Assembly (NCBI GenBank): GCA_027475525.1
Contig: JAMWFC010000085.1
Location: 62,001-126,000 of the forward strand
Direction of reading: 5' to 3'
Length of the DNA: 64,000 bases
Origin: Macrolepiota albuminosa
Taxonomy: Eukaryota; Basidiomycota; Agaricomycetes; Agaricales; Agaricaceae
Of this stretch, positions 10,684-21,339 are shown piece by piece. The first letter of the stretch is position 1, and each line of letters opens with the position of its first letter. Made by a program: the position numbers and the translations under genes. The notes under the pieces were generated by a model that ran no database searches, was not told the origin of the DNA, and saw nothing but the letters and a program-made list of their open reading frames with translations.

Positions 10684-12373
10684 CCACTCCGTACCTTCTC
10701 AATGCGACCTCTTGCGACGTGGAAAGGTGGCAGAGTTGTCTGTTGTTGACGATTGTGCTGTGTGCTTGAGCCGAGGTGAGGTTCAGTAGTGAACGTTCAC
10801 ATCCCTGAATGACTCATCATCATACATCAGGTGGCGTATCGTTAAAATAATCATATTGGGTCATGAGATCTTGGAAAGGGTGAAGGTTCGGAACAAAGAG
10901 TGGCAAGTATGTGCAGATTCCAGAGGTCAAGGCTTACATGCTTACACTGGAAAAGGTATGTGTTCGATGAACTTGTCGATAAGAGAACGTCGGCGTGTGA
11001 GATTGTCATCGCAAGATGACAAAGGCATGGAATTTCAAATCCATCAAGAGCGTGGTCTGCGTTCCAATGAGAGTTACTATGCGTAGGCGAAGTACAAGCG
11101 TTGTCTTCTGGCCGGCTTGAATCAAGTTTCTCAGATTCGCGGGCCAGAGGATGGGTGCCTATATGGCGCGTTCCGCGATTAGAAGATGTCCGTTGTCATT
11201 GATAAACTATTGTTCTGGGATGTATCTCGAGATTGTTGTTTGTGAAAATCGAGCAAGAGGCAAGTGATTTGTCCCTCTTTTGTTCAGTTCCTTAGGCTTG
11301 CTGAATGACTGGAGCTGAGCTACAATTTGTCTGAAACGAGGTATCAATGTGCGTTCTTTCTTAAATAAGGATGGCGTGATCCATGTCTCAGGGAAGCTGG
11401 CTCGACTATACTGCCGACCAAATGATATCTAGACGGACTTGGGACATCAATCTAATACGTGCTCTGGTATTCTTTTTGCTGTTTTCTTGCTAGAGTTGAC
11501 CGACGATGGTAAGCATCCAATTTCACACTTCATATTCTGCTTTTAAATGTAAATGTCGATGTTATTTACCGAATGATAATGGCAATCAGGATACACATAC
11601 ACCTTGTCATTACAAAAGCCAATCAAAAGGCAGGCTGTTCACTTGAGCCATCTGGTCGAGGGCGAATGACGGAAGGGGAAGGAGCAGGGAGAGAGACAGG
11701 GATCGCAGAGAAAAAGAGGATAGAGAGAGCGAAACCGGGTCAACACACCCCGTGTCCGCAGACACACGAGGAGAACACAAGTAACGAAAATCCCCCATCA
11801 GTAACACCCGACTAACCCCAACAAACACATGTTCTGTCATGAACCGAATGCCATGCGTAGCACGTGTCAGCCCTTAAAACATTCTCTATCGATTGTCTCT
11901 ACACACCCGACTCGTACCCCAGTTTCTCTTTACGAACCACAGATTGTCTCGCCAATGTCTCCATCTTCACCCAATACTATCTTAGGCGGTAACCACTTTA
12001 TTTACCTATCAAATCCGTTCAGCTATCTTCGACTATCTCTACTTGTTCCTGGTGTCACTTCTCTTCCGATACTCACCTCTTTTCTCAGTCATTTCGTCAC
12101 GAACGACGAATACTTTCGATTACTGTTTTACTTATGAGACCTTCCAATAGTATAAAATGTATTGTAGTCTACTCGAATATTCAGTTTGCGATTGTCGGTT
12201 TTCAATCATTTTAAGTGATCCCTGACATGTTCCACCCGGAGGAGTCTGCGACGTAACCCGATTCAACACTCACGCCGCCACGAACCATACGAAGAGAGTT
12301 CTACTTCAAAAAGTTGTCTTACATGACCACAGATAGATAGACCATCAGCATACTTAATAGGATTAGAGCACAC
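10684..12373. other. No supported gene
   Basis: Frames at 10856-11086, 11573-11815 and 11829-12137 have no recognisable domain. The last part (about 11820-12370) is C/T-rich on the plus strand and could be promoter or 5' untranslated sequence of the HMG-box gene. Confidence 0.35.
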
Positions 12374-12452
12374 TACGGCCCTACCCCCGCTTCTTAGCCC
12401 TGCATAGCGGCTTGCCGGCGGTAAAAATAAATTTCATTCATTCATTCATTCA
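12374..12452 (+). repeat. SINE-like 3' end with (ATTC)n tail
   Basis: A core reading CTACCCCCGCTTCTTAGCCC, then TGCATAGCGGCTTGCCGGCG, then GTAAAAATAAATTTC, is followed by five ATTC units. A diverged copy with the same order (core, spacer, A/T-rich run, ATTC/ATTCATC tail) lies on the other strand at 34840-34917. A conserved core ending in a short tandem tail at two unrelated sites is typical of non-LTR retroposon ends. No pol III boxes were recognised upstream of either copy. Confidence 0.5.
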
Positions 12453-12706
12453 CTTGAGCCATTTGTTGAGCTCGATTGCTGATTTCGAAGATTTGAGACG
12501 AGTCCTTGTTCACGTTGTATATACTGTAGTTGGTAAAACTGTAATCTTATCTGTGATCTTTCTAGATCCGTCATCCAGGGCTCGTTTCGCGATATAACAA
12601 TTTGTCTTTGTCCTGAATACCTTGTCTCTTTATATTGCCAATACCTGACTTGCAGGGCCCGGTAAGTATGCGTTATTCCAAGGAACTATGCTTATGCTAT
12701 CCCTAG

Positions 12707-13567
12707 TGCGCCATCACTCGTACCCAGGATCACTACGAGGAGCCGGACGTGCCCTATATACCCCGCCCGCCCAACGCGTTCATTCTCTTCTGGTCCTCGT
12801 TTATTCATGAGCAGCAGGTTCCAGTAAATGTCGAAGGCAATCTAGAGCAATTTATCAAAGATTGTAAGTGCGTTATCATTATATCTAGTCATACTCTCGC
12901 TAACGTTTTATTTACACATGCAGGAATGTACTGGAAGAATCTCCCCAAATTCGAATGTGACGCTTGGGAAGCTAAAGCTGCGCAAGTCTGGGTCGAGCAT
13001 CAACGTCGGTACCCCGACTGGAGTTTCCAGCCTGGTGCAAATGCCACTGCGAATGCAAAGGAAAGGTGCTACGTGCTCGACCGTGGTGGGGGACGGGGGA
13101 GGCGAAGATTAAGTATGAGTACAAAGGACCCGCGAGATCGGACAAGGGATGGAGAGGCGCAAAAATTGGAATATGACGAGGATGAGGAAGAAGATATCGA
13201 TAATGACGATGATTCGGACTATGAAGAGGGCGTCACGTCGAGGAAGAAGGGAAAGGAAAGCAAAAGGCAGGCACGATGAAAGCTCGTTCAATGCGAGGAC
13301 GACTGCCGACGAGGAAGGCCAAGACGGAGAGGCTATCCGAACGCGCTAGCCGCCATTGATGATGAGCGACGACCATCCGTTTATAATGAACTTACCATAG
13401 AGGCAAACACACACCCGCTGCCGCTTGATGATTATCGTTTGGTATTGGAGGATGGAGAGATCGATGAAATGGCTGCGGAGGCTTTTGGGATGTTAAGAGA
13501 GATTCAGAAGACATGGAGGTTTGCTCCTCTCAACGAGGATGATCCAGCATTTCTGCATACTGATTGA
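12707..13567 (+). CDS. HMG-box (MATA_HMG type) transcription factor, possibly damaged
   Basis: This is a nuclear DNA-binding protein of the HMG-box class. The exon from 12707 reads into the box start (YIPRPPNAFILFWSSFIHEQ) and the next exon completes it (MYWKNLPKFECDAWEAKAAQ, then VEHQRRYPDWSFQP). An acidic, low-complexity region (EYDEDEEEDIDNDDDSDYEE) and a basic KKGKESKRQ stretch follow. The frame meets TGA at 13277 but stays open in the same frame for 95 more codons to TGA 13565-13567. A 51-base GT..AG segment around that stop (about 13232-13282) could be an intron that removes it. Removing the obvious intron 12864-12923 creates a TGA at the junction, while keeping it leaves the frame open. 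First exons upstream of 12707 are not resolved. Confidence 0.7.
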
Positions 13568-13721
13568 GCGCTGGTATGCACTGCTCGCACATGGTGTTGT
13601 TGGTATTTAAGATGTGTACCACTAGTGTTTCACGTGCATACATCGCGCGAGACCTTTTTTGAGCCGTGCTAACCGGTTATACTTATGCGCAAATCACATG
13701 AAAGATTGTACATGAGGGGCA

Positions 13722-13873
13722 GTAAGTCCCAGGGTGCATAACGACAAAAGTAAATAATCCAATGAGAGGTACACATAAATCTCGAATAGAAATCATCCAT
13801 CACTGAGTAGATTGGTATGGTTTAGTCGGCAGCAAGTCCCAGGATGCATAACGACAAAAGTAAATAATCCAAT
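13722..13873. repeat. Imperfect tandem duplication at DUF6699 gene 3' end
   Basis: A 42-base segment (AAGTCCCAGGRTGCATAACG and onward, ending AATCCAATG) occurs at about 13723 and again at about 13832, 109 bases apart, with one difference. The second copy lies inside the end of the DUF6699 frame, so the last codons of that gene come from the duplicated unit. Confidence 0.7.
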
Positions 13874-14655
13874 GGTTCGTATGGTTTAGTCGTAACAAAC
13901 TTGAAAGTATCGCGTCCATCCTCATTTCCCACCTTCAGCAAGCCCAAAAGTCTCGTCTTTCCCTGCAGATAATCAACTCTCTTTACACCTTTTGCCCTCT
14001 CTGCCAGGTATCCATCATGTCCACCGGGAGCAGCCCGACAGCGACTGTCGAAGGCACGACTAACGTTGTCCTTGTTCACCTGCGACAACTGTGCCCAGTC
14101 ATTGTGATTGGTTTGCAACTGCAATGACCAACAGAGCTCATACAAGACGTTCTGTACCGTGATTGAGAGATCCGAAGTGATGTCCATGTCCCATCGTCGA
14201 GGAAAGATATCATACATGATCCGCATTCGACTGATTGGTGGGTATGTCGCAGGCTCCGCGTAGTCTTCACGGGAGCGGAGAAGAGGGTCAAACGTGCTCG
14301 ACAGATCAAAGAAGAAGTATTTGACGGGAACCGCAGCATTCAGAAGGGGATGGAGTCGAAGTGGTGGATTATATGCACGGCGGCGCTGTGAAGACGGTGA
14401 TAATCCGGCAAGATTTCCAACACTGTCCAACGGTGCAGAAAACGGTGGGGATGCGTCATAATTATCTGGACGGGGAAGCTCTTGAAAGTTGATTAGAGGC
14501 AGGGGTGCTGTTTCAAAATGTGGCGAGGGATTTAAAGAGGGTGGTCGTGGGGGAATGAAAGGTGACACAGACCGCGGTATCTGGCTGTCGTGTTGGCACC
14601 GGGGCGCAGAGGTAACAGGAACCCATTTGATTCCAAACCGCCTACTGCCTGACAT
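13822..14655 (-). CDS. DUF6699 domain protein
   Basis: A single uninterrupted exon of 277 codons starts at ATG 14655. The N-terminal 90 residues are rich in Pro/Ser and probably disordered. The DUF6699 core follows: RLHPLLNAAVPVKYFFFDLS (the family's HPLL...W/F-D-L entry), then SRMRIMYDIFPRRWDMDITS, and the conserved ITVQNVLYELCWSL helix. A basic helical part ends GYLAERAKGVKRVDYLQGKT. DUF6699 is a basidiomycete family of unknown function, often present in many copies. The last about 15 residues derive from a local duplication and may not be original. It lies tail-to-tail with the HMG-box gene. Confidence 0.78.
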   Translation of the reverse strand: MSGSRRFGIKWVPVTSAPRCQHDSQIPRSVSPFIPPRPPSLNPSPHFETAPLPLINFQELPRPDNYDASPPFSAPLDSVGNLAGLSPSSQRRRAYNPPLRLHPLLNAAVPVKYFFFDLSSTFDPLLRSREDYAEPATYPPISRMRIMYDIFPRRWDMDITSDLSITVQNVLYELCWSLQLQTNHNDWAQLSQVNKDNVSRAFDSRCRAAPGGHDGYLAERAKGVKRVDYLQGKTRLLGLLKVGNEDGRDTFKFVTTKPYEPLDYLLLSLCILGLAAD

Positions 14656-15207
14656 GGCGCGAAGTGGGAGCTAAAGTCAAGAGTGAACGTCTTGTGAGAA
14701 AAATTCAGGCGAGGCAGTCAGGCTTATCTATCTTGGTGCTGCCACCCTCGAGTTCGTGCCTACCGCCCCAGTAACGTCGTGCAGATCAGATCTAAGCAGT
14801 GGATGAGTGACAGATATGCAAGGAGGTTACAGCATGTTTTATAAACGATACTTACTCGTGTTTAGTTGTTTGTCTGATTGCCGCTGTCGCTTGTGGGTCA
14901 TGGGATTTGAGATGGAGCAAATATGTTCAATCAACCTGTATCATTCGAAATATACACCTGTAGCTACCACCTTTTGTTGAGATCTGATTCGAGATAACAC
15001 TATATCTGTGTCATATAGGTTTGATCTTCTAACAGGTTATAGGCTATTGTTGCTTTGGCTTCTGAAGAATTCAAACCTGTACCTGATCTTTGCGAGCTGC
15101 AACCGCTCACCTTGTCTTTGCCGGATTGAGTATCCGATTATATCTGCCCCCAATCGACACGGATAACGCATCACTGGGTGCAGCGAATGATATTCTTTGA
15201 CAAAACA
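14656..15207. other. Promoter side of DUF6699 gene; nothing else recognised
   Basis: No frame with a recognisable domain is present. Base composition becomes AT-rich after about 14900, marking the shift into repeat DNA. Confidence 0.4.
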
Positions 15208-15512
15208 ATGTAAATACACTGTAAAAATAATCCAATTAATTTTAGAATTTTATATGAATATTTCTGGCAAAACTATCAAAAAAATATCTTAACTGAACTC
15301 AAAAGAATTAGAGAACTAATTGCCACAGGATGCTTGTTCTGATTCTTAGGTTCAAGAATAACTGACGTAGTCCTCTCCAATGCATTTGAGAGCATCAGAC
15401 CAAGTACCATTCAAAATTTGGTTACAATATTTTTTCTATAGTTTTGACAGAAATATTTAAATAAAATTTTGAAATTAATTGGATTATTTTTACTGTATTT
15501 TTATATTGGTTT
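15208..15512. mobile_element. MITE-like element with about 75-bp inverted ends
   Basis: The left end (GTAAAAATAATCCAATTAAT and onward through GAATATTTCTGGCAAAACTA) is repeated in inverted form at the right end (TAGTTTTGACAGAAATATTT through ATTAATTGGATTATTTTTAC), with a unique centre of roughly 140 bases. About 75 bases pair with few mismatches. I could not identify a target duplication, so the class is open. It lies directly upstream of, and overlaps the upstream reading of, the Gag-like ORF. Confidence 0.65.
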
Positions 15513-15594
15513 GGCAAAGAACATCATCCTCTGCATCCAGTGCATATCTGGAAAATCTATTGTTCTCTCTACTGTTGCCCCACAACTTGCTACG

Positions 15595-16329
15595 ATGTCT
15601 ATGAGTGAAAGTCCTGCACCACCCCCTGTGCCATTGACTGCTACCCGCATAGCAGAGATGAGACTGGTGGATAACGGTGCTAACCCTACTGTTGTACCTG
15701 TTGGAAAGATAACGTCATCCTGGACAGGCCACATCCTGGATAAAGACGATGGCAAATATACTGACTGGGCATACGCGATGAAGCTGGAACTCACTATGGT
15801 CCAGCTTTGGGACTACGTATTTGATCCGCCCCCTCACCCTCACGAAACACATGAACCACGTGCCTGCCGCACATGGGCCTCAAATAGGCAACTAGCGTGC
15901 TCATTCCTGAAACACATGCTATCTACTTCAGAACAAAAACTCTGCGCTGAGGAGGAGGAGCCCATCATCCTTTGGTCGTACCTGAAGGAGCGCCATGGTG
16001 GCGCTGCACCTCTCAAACAGGTTTGCCTCCTGCAGGAGGCCCTCACCACAAAGTGCTCATCGTCTGAACCGCTCACCAAGACAGTTGACGTGATTTTCGA
16101 GAAAATCGACCATGCATTTGATGCCGGCAACATGACAAAAGACCTACTGAAATCCATTGCCGTCTTATCTGCTCTCTCAGACAAATCCTTCTCTCACCTG
16201 CAGTCAATCATCTCCTGCAATTTAGGACAGGCTGGAGGTACAATTAAGTATGGGCCGATGGAGATTAGACAATTCCTGGAGGGGGAACAGACATTGCTGG
16301 AGGCAGACAGGTCGATGACAGCACTCTAA
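15595..16329 (+). CDS. Copia-type Gag polyprotein, stand-alone ORF
   Basis: This intact 244-codon frame (ATG 15595, stop 16327-16329) matches the Gag of LTR/copia elements (UBN2-like). It has a Pro-rich start, then DDGKYTDWAYAMKLELTMVQ with LWDYVFDPP, then ACRTWASNRQLACSFLKHML, LWSYLKERHG and KQVCLLQEALTTKC, and a late helical block (LLKSIAVLSALSDKSFSHLQ). It ends without a CCHC zinc knuckle. No protease, integrase or RT follows; the next DNA is tandem repeat. The clean frame among dead elements suggests either a recent non-autonomous insertion or a gene kept by selection. I chose the ATG at 15595 because the upstream codons come from the inverted-repeat element. Confidence 0.7.
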   Translation: MSMSESPAPPPVPLTATRIAEMRLVDNGANPTVVPVGKITSSWTGHILDKDDGKYTDWAYAMKLELTMVQLWDYVFDPPPHPHETHEPRACRTWASNRQLACSFLKHMLSTSEQKLCAEEEEPIILWSYLKERHGGAAPLKQVCLLQEALTTKCSSSEPLTKTVDVIFEKIDHAFDAGNMTKDLLKSIAVLSALSDKSFSHLQSIISCNLGQAGGTIKYGPMEIRQFLEGEQTLLEADRSMTAL

Positions 16330-16436
16330 GGATTCTGATCCAACTGTGCTCATTATCAAACCGTTTCAAGGCAGTAACATCACTTGCTTAGCATGCAAGC
16401 ACTATAGTATATGCTGGATCTGTAGGTAGGTTGCCA

Positions 16437-17165
16437 ACCAGTTTTTCAAGGGCTATCCAATGATATCCTGATTTTCCAATTCTGCCCAGTAGTTCATGAG
16501 AAAATCCAGGAACAATGGAAATTTTTGTTGTTGTATGTTATTAAAATGGCATACTCCTTGTTCCTGGGATAAAAGACTAGGATTTGAGGAGATCACTTTG
16601 GTCCAACAAGGAAATATGTTTCTAGACCTATTCTGCTGGGCAGCCAACCAACCATTAAGTCACATGACCTCTGGATCCTTTGCTATGGCCAAATCAATAA
16701 GGAGGTGTAAAAGTTGATTTTCCAAATAATAAATTGAAAATATCACAGTGGTTACCATAGCATATGCTAGACGAGTGAGTTTGTAGAAACTCAGTTTCTC
16801 AAGGGCTATTCAATGGTATCCTGATCTCACCATTCTGCCCAGTAGTTCATGAGATAATCCAGGAACATTGCAAATTTATAATGTTTTATATTATTAAAAT
16901 AGCATACTCCTTGTTCCTGGGATAAAAGACTAAGATTTGAGCAGATCACTTTGGTCCAACAAGAAAATATGTTCCTAGACCTATTCTGCTGGGCAGCCAA
17001 CTAGCCATCAAGTCACATGACCTCTGGATCCTTTGCCATGACCCAATCAATAAGGAGGTGTAAAAGTTGATTTTCCAAATAATAAATTGAAAATATCACA
17101 GTGGCTATCATAACATATGCTAGACCTGTGGGATGGTAGAAGTCCAGCTTTTCAAGGGCTATCCA
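16437..17165. repeat. About 355-bp tandem repeat, two full copies plus the start of a third
   Basis: The unit starts TTTTTCAAGGGCTATCCAATG at about 16442 and recurs at about 16793 and 17149. Shared internal blocks include TCTGCCCAGTAGTTCATGAG, CTTGTTCCTGGGATAAAAGA, ACCTATTCTGCTGGGCAGCC and AATAAGGAGGTGTAAAAGTT. The third copy stops after about 25 bases, where the next repeat begins. No coding potential is evident. Confidence 0.85.
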
Positions 17166-17175
17166 ATGGTACCCT

Positions 17176-17913
17176 ATTAGTATGACATAGAAAATCAACT
17201 GTTGATTTTCGTCCTTCAGGGATGAAAGGACGAAAACAACCACACATGTCACTGGCACTCAGAAAGCGACACAGGCACTGCTGGGTAAGAGACAAGGATG
17301 ATGCTGACTAAAAGATGAAAGGATGATGCTGACTAAGGGATGAGGATGAAAGGACAATGTTGATTAAGGGTCAAAAGGACAAGGACAAGAGGACGACTTC
17401 AAGGACAACCTCAGGGACATTCCCAAGGACGAGGCTGACCAAGAGATGCAAGGACAGTACTGACTAAGGGATGCAAGGACAGTGCTGACTAAGGGACAAG
17501 GACAATGCTGACTAAGGGTCAAAAGGACAATCTCAAGCACAAGGACAAGAGGATGACTTTAAGGACGAGAGCAAAAGGACAACCTCAGAGACACTCTCAA
17601 GGACGGCGCTGACTAAGGGACAAAAGGACAACACTAACCAAGGGATGCAAGGACAGTGCTGACTAAGGAACGAGGACCATGCAGACTAAGGGTCAAAAGG
17701 ACGACTCTAGAGACAGAAGAACAACTCTAACTAAGAAACAAAATGACAGCGATCAGCCTCGTCCTTTGTCCTTCCAAAATCAACATGCTGAACTCTGCCA
17801 GCATATTAGTATGACATAGAAAATCAACTGTTGATTTTCGTCCTTCAGAAACGAAAGGACGAAAACAACTACACATGTCACTGGCACTCAGAGAGCGACA
17901 CAGGCACTGCTGG
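17176..17913. repeat. Pair of 110-bp direct repeats bracketing a GGACAA-rich minisatellite
   Basis: The segment TATTAGTATGACATAGAAAA to CACAGGCACTGCTGG occurs at about 17176-17283 and again at about 17803-17913 with few changes. Each copy holds a perfect palindrome (GAAAATCAACTGTTGATTTTC core) followed directly by a second hairpin (GTCCTT..AAGGAC). Between them lies about 500 bases of degenerate repeats built on AAGGACAATGCTGACTAAGG. The layout resembles a small LTR pair around non-coding DNA (TRIM-like), but no TG..CA ends, primer site or target duplication was found. Confidence 0.7.
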
Positions 17914-18882
17914 TACTTGTCACAGATTTAAGGTTTGCCTGGAAAATTTGAGCTATTTTTAGTTAAACTATTTTTAAAAAATTTTAAAAAATTATTTTAA
18001 GGTTTCATCTTTCATTTATATGCTTTTTGTACTATAAAACTCTCTTAATAATTCTGAAAATACTCAGAAAACTAATGTATATTTGGTTTTTGCAATTGAA
18101 CAATAAGATATAGAAAAATATACTAAGACTTCTGATGATGAAGAAGGTGGACAATTAGATATCACCTTGCAAGTGCAGCTTGCTATAGTATAGAATAAGT
18201 ATTTGCTTATTGTAAAGAGTACTACTTAAAACTGAATATATTGAAACACATATGAATGATCCAGATAAAAGATAATAGTATACCTCTTTATAATTGTAAC
18301 AAGAGCATGCATTACATTATACTCCTCTACAGTATTCTTTTACTATTTATATATATTTTCATCTTGAAGTACATACAAAACTATGCATTACACTATACTC
18401 TACAGTATTTTTTCACTATTTATATATATTTACATTTAGAGTACATACAAGAAGTTATCCTCAATAGCTTCCTTCCAGATACTGTGGCTAGACCCAATAG
18501 ACAGGTTCTGACTTGTGGTTCAGTGCATGAGAGGCTCTATAACAACACATTACAGTTTTTTAAATCAACTTGCACTGACTCTAGCCTTTAGCAAAGTAGA
18601 CAAACTTTGAGTAAAAAGTTCTATTATTAGTAATTGAATCACAATGTTATTAGCATAATATTATAAAAATTTCACAGACATAGCAATGTCTATGGAAGAT
18701 GCAGCAGCTAGAATCCAAGAGGAGTAGTGAAGGATGCCACATCATGAAAGAGCATGGGTGTGGAAGTTGGTATAATGCCAGAAGAGCTGTTTGTGACTAT
18801 ACTAGTTAGACCACTGCTTGATGGTTGACCATCAGGACAGAGTAGTGGTCTGGCTGGAGCATCTCCCAGTACCAGCCAAAGA
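17914..18882. other. AT-rich sequence with a small tandem duplication
   Basis: No gene is seen. At about 18308-18450 an 80-base unit (GCATTACAYTATACTC through TATTTATATATATTTWCAT) occurs twice with changes. Confidence 0.5.
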
Positions 18883-19647
18883 ATGAGTCAGTCTGAGCTT
18901 ACTGAGAGCTTAGGAGGTGTAGCTGATATGCTTTGTCACATCTATACAAGTATGCAGGGCTCTAGTAAAGAACTTTATCATGAGAATCTAGCTTTATTGC
19001 AGGCTGGTCTGTCATCTAGAGGGCATAGGACAGGGTTTTCAGCCTATATTGAGACAATTCCAGAGAATGTGTCTGAAATGTCAGATATAGACTGAGGAAC
19101 TTACTTGCTTGTATGAGCTGTTGCTAGCATAGCATGTCTGAGATTTATCTGTTGACATTTTTCCACACTAATATAGTCTACTGCTTATATAAGCATCTGC
19201 ACACAGGCTGCTGCTTATACAAGCATCTGGATAGACAAACTGTCATGACCCCCTGGAACCACTCTCTGAGACCTCCTTGCTGTCCCTATGACACAACTCC
19301 TACCATCATGACTGCTGACCTTGCCATCACACACATTAGACCCCACCATCACACAGCACCCCCCAACAGTCCTGCATTATGGATCCTGGAACTACCTGTA
19401 CATGTAGATCAAGTCTGCCTTGTAAGGGTGTTGCTTTTCTGGAAAGCCCCTGACTCAGTGGAACCTGACACAAACAGTCTTCACATAACAGCAAAAATTG
19501 AAGACTTTTTTTCCACACTAACACAAGCTATTGCTTACTAAGTGTCTGGACATACTATTGCTTATACAAGCATCTGGCAGTCTAATAAATCACATGATGG
19601 CAAAAATTGAAGACATTTTCCCACACTGACACAGGCTTGGATTCTAT
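18883..19647 (+). other. Decayed coding-like fragments, probably transposon-derived
   Basis: A short frame at 18883-19095 (MSQSELTESLGGVADMLCHI..) ends at a stop. At 19230-19400 the plus strand reads CIMDPGTTCTC-like text resembling the decayed gypsy at about 23030 (CIMESGTTW on the minus strand). I cannot assign a gene; gypsy or KDZ remnants are likely. Confidence 0.3.
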
Positions 19648-19760
19648 ATGGACTTTTTTGACCAAGAAATAAAGAAATACCTCCAGAAAAAGCAGAGTCA
19701 AGGATCCCAAGTATCCTTGGCCAAGCCTTCTTCTGCCCCAAAGGTTAGTGAGCCTTTGCT
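19648..19760 (+). pseudogene. Broken ORF fragment, upstream of solo LTR A
   Basis: The plus-strand frame from ATG 19648 (MDFFDQEIKKYLQKKQSQGS) runs straight into solo LTR A at 19761. After the target duplication the flanking sequence resumes at 20259. The fragment is lysine/glutamine rich and helical. Together with 20259-20350 and 20869-21195 it is probably one older gene cut twice by LTR insertions. Function is unknown. Confidence 0.4.
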
Positions 19761-20258
19761 TGTAAGGGCAACCTCTAGAGGCTGTGGCTCAGTCACACAG
19801 CTGCCAGAGAGAGATCCAAAGTGTATTAGAATATATACTGACAATATCATGATACCTACTCACCTGGCAGAGGGAGATCCAAAGAGAACAAGTCTATGAA
19901 TTCCCTATGCAAGGTTGAATGCTTCTGGGGCCTCTGAAGCATGGAAAACAACTATATAGTACAACAAAACCTTAAAAACTCAAAAATTGCCTACACAAAC
20001 AATTGCACACATAAGAGGCAAACTCAGGCAAACTCAGGCTTATGTAAGTAGTCTGGAAGCAGTGCTGAGGGGCCCATACTTGTCTGAATGGTAGCTAAAA
20101 AACCAGAGCATCTCAAGGTCTGAGAATAGTACTAACAGATAGTGTTGAAAGAATAAAAGCAGTAAAATGAGATAATGTCAGAAGAAATAAGAGAATGAAT
20201 GAAAGAAGAGTGAAAAGATAAGGAGTGAAGGAAGGAAGGAATGAGGAGTCCCCTGACA
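19761..20258 (-). mobile_element. Solo LTR A (gypsy, about 0.5-kb LTR family), TSD TTGCT
   Basis: In sense orientation (minus) the LTR starts TGTCAGGGGACTCCTCATTC and ends GCCCTTACA, so its ends are TG..CA. The same 5 bases, TTGCT, stand at 19756-19760 and 20259-20263: a perfect target duplication. No internal gypsy DNA is attached, so it arose by LTR-LTR recombination. It belongs to the long form carrying an extra, roughly 60-base repeated stretch around CTGGCAGAGGGAGATCCAAA. Confidence 0.92.
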
Positions 20259-20350
20259 TTGCTGTTGTTTCCAGTGAACAAAGCATTTACCTTACTTTAG
20301 GCTCCATAGTAGCCTGGAAAGACACTGCAAGTGTTTGCAGCTCAACAAGC

Positions 20351-20868
20351 TGTAAGGGCGACCTCTAGAGGCTGTGGCTCAGTCACACAGCTGGCAGAGG
20401 GAGATCCAAAGTGTATTAGAATATATACTGACAATATCAAGGTAGCTACTCACCTGGCAGAGGGAGATCCAAAGAGAACAAGTCTGGGGATTCCCTATGC
20501 CAGGTTGGACGCTTCTGGGGCCTCTGAAGCATGGGAAACAACTGTACAGTACAACAAAACCTTAAAAACTCAAAAATTGACTAACCAAACAAGTGTGCAA
20601 ACAAGGGAGGAAAACTCCGGACTTTAGAAGTCAGAAAGGCAAACTCCGGCTTATCTAAGCAGCCTGGAGCAGTGCTGAAGGGCCCACACTTGTCTGAGTG
20701 ATAGCTAAAGAACCAGAGCACCTCAAAGGTTGAGAATAGTACTAACAGATAGTGTTGAAAAAGTAGTAACAGCAAAATGAGAGAATGATAGAAGAAATAA
20801 GGAAGTGAATGAAAGGAGAGTGAAGAAATAAAGAGTGAAAGAAGAAAGGAATGAGGAGTCCCCTGACA
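20351..20868 (-). mobile_element. Solo LTR B (same family), TSD CAAGC
   Basis: This LTR has the same TG..CA ends as LTR A. CAAGC stands at 20346-20350 and 20869-20873. Long form. It interrupts an open reading frame whose two sides join cleanly once the LTR and one target copy are ignored, so it landed in coding DNA. Confidence 0.92.
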
Positions 20869-21195
20869 CAAGCTGCTGTAGACTATCAGCAGAATATAGC
20901 AGCAGGTGTGATCACTCTTAACAATGCTATATCCACTCAAGGGGAATTCACTTTTACAGTGGAACCCGCTCATGAACCCAGTCATTATATTGAACCATCT
21001 AGGTGGGCACTGATGTGGGATGACCAAGTCATCCTACAGCAGTTCTGCAATGGAGATATAAAGGACTACACTGCAGCTGGCTACCTTTGTACTGGTCTTT
21101 GTGACAAAGATAGCCAGTCAGGATGTATCATCACATGCGCTGCAATAAATATCCATGCAAGTTCCTCCATTCTATTTTTTTCCAGTAATTTCTAG
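20869..21195 (+). pseudogene. Continuation of the ORF split by LTRs A and B
   Basis: From the right target copy of LTR B the plus frame reads AVDYQQNIAAGVITLNNAIS and onward (WALMWDDQVILQQFCNGDIK) to a stop at 21195. I do not recognise the protein. Just after it, 21180-21270 resembles 55865-55950 inside the KDZ element (STAATTTCTAG..GATGATGYTAGC..TTAGGGCTTAC). The fragment may therefore be a passenger gene of an older KDZ copy whose right end is at 23.2-24.06 kb. Low certainty. Confidence 0.4.
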
Positions 21196-21339
21196 AGTTT
21201 TAAATGACTCAACTTAATGATGTTAGCAAGCCAATAAATGGATAATTTACCAGGGCTTACTACAAGTTAGTATGGTTAGGTCAGTAAATTCATTTGAGAT
21301 GGGGAACAGGAAATATACGTGGGAGTTGAATCCCTGTTA

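Noticed and set aside
16437..17913. Repeats as a CRISPR array
   Set aside because: Repeat units are about 355 or 110 bases and irregular, in eukaryotic DNA.
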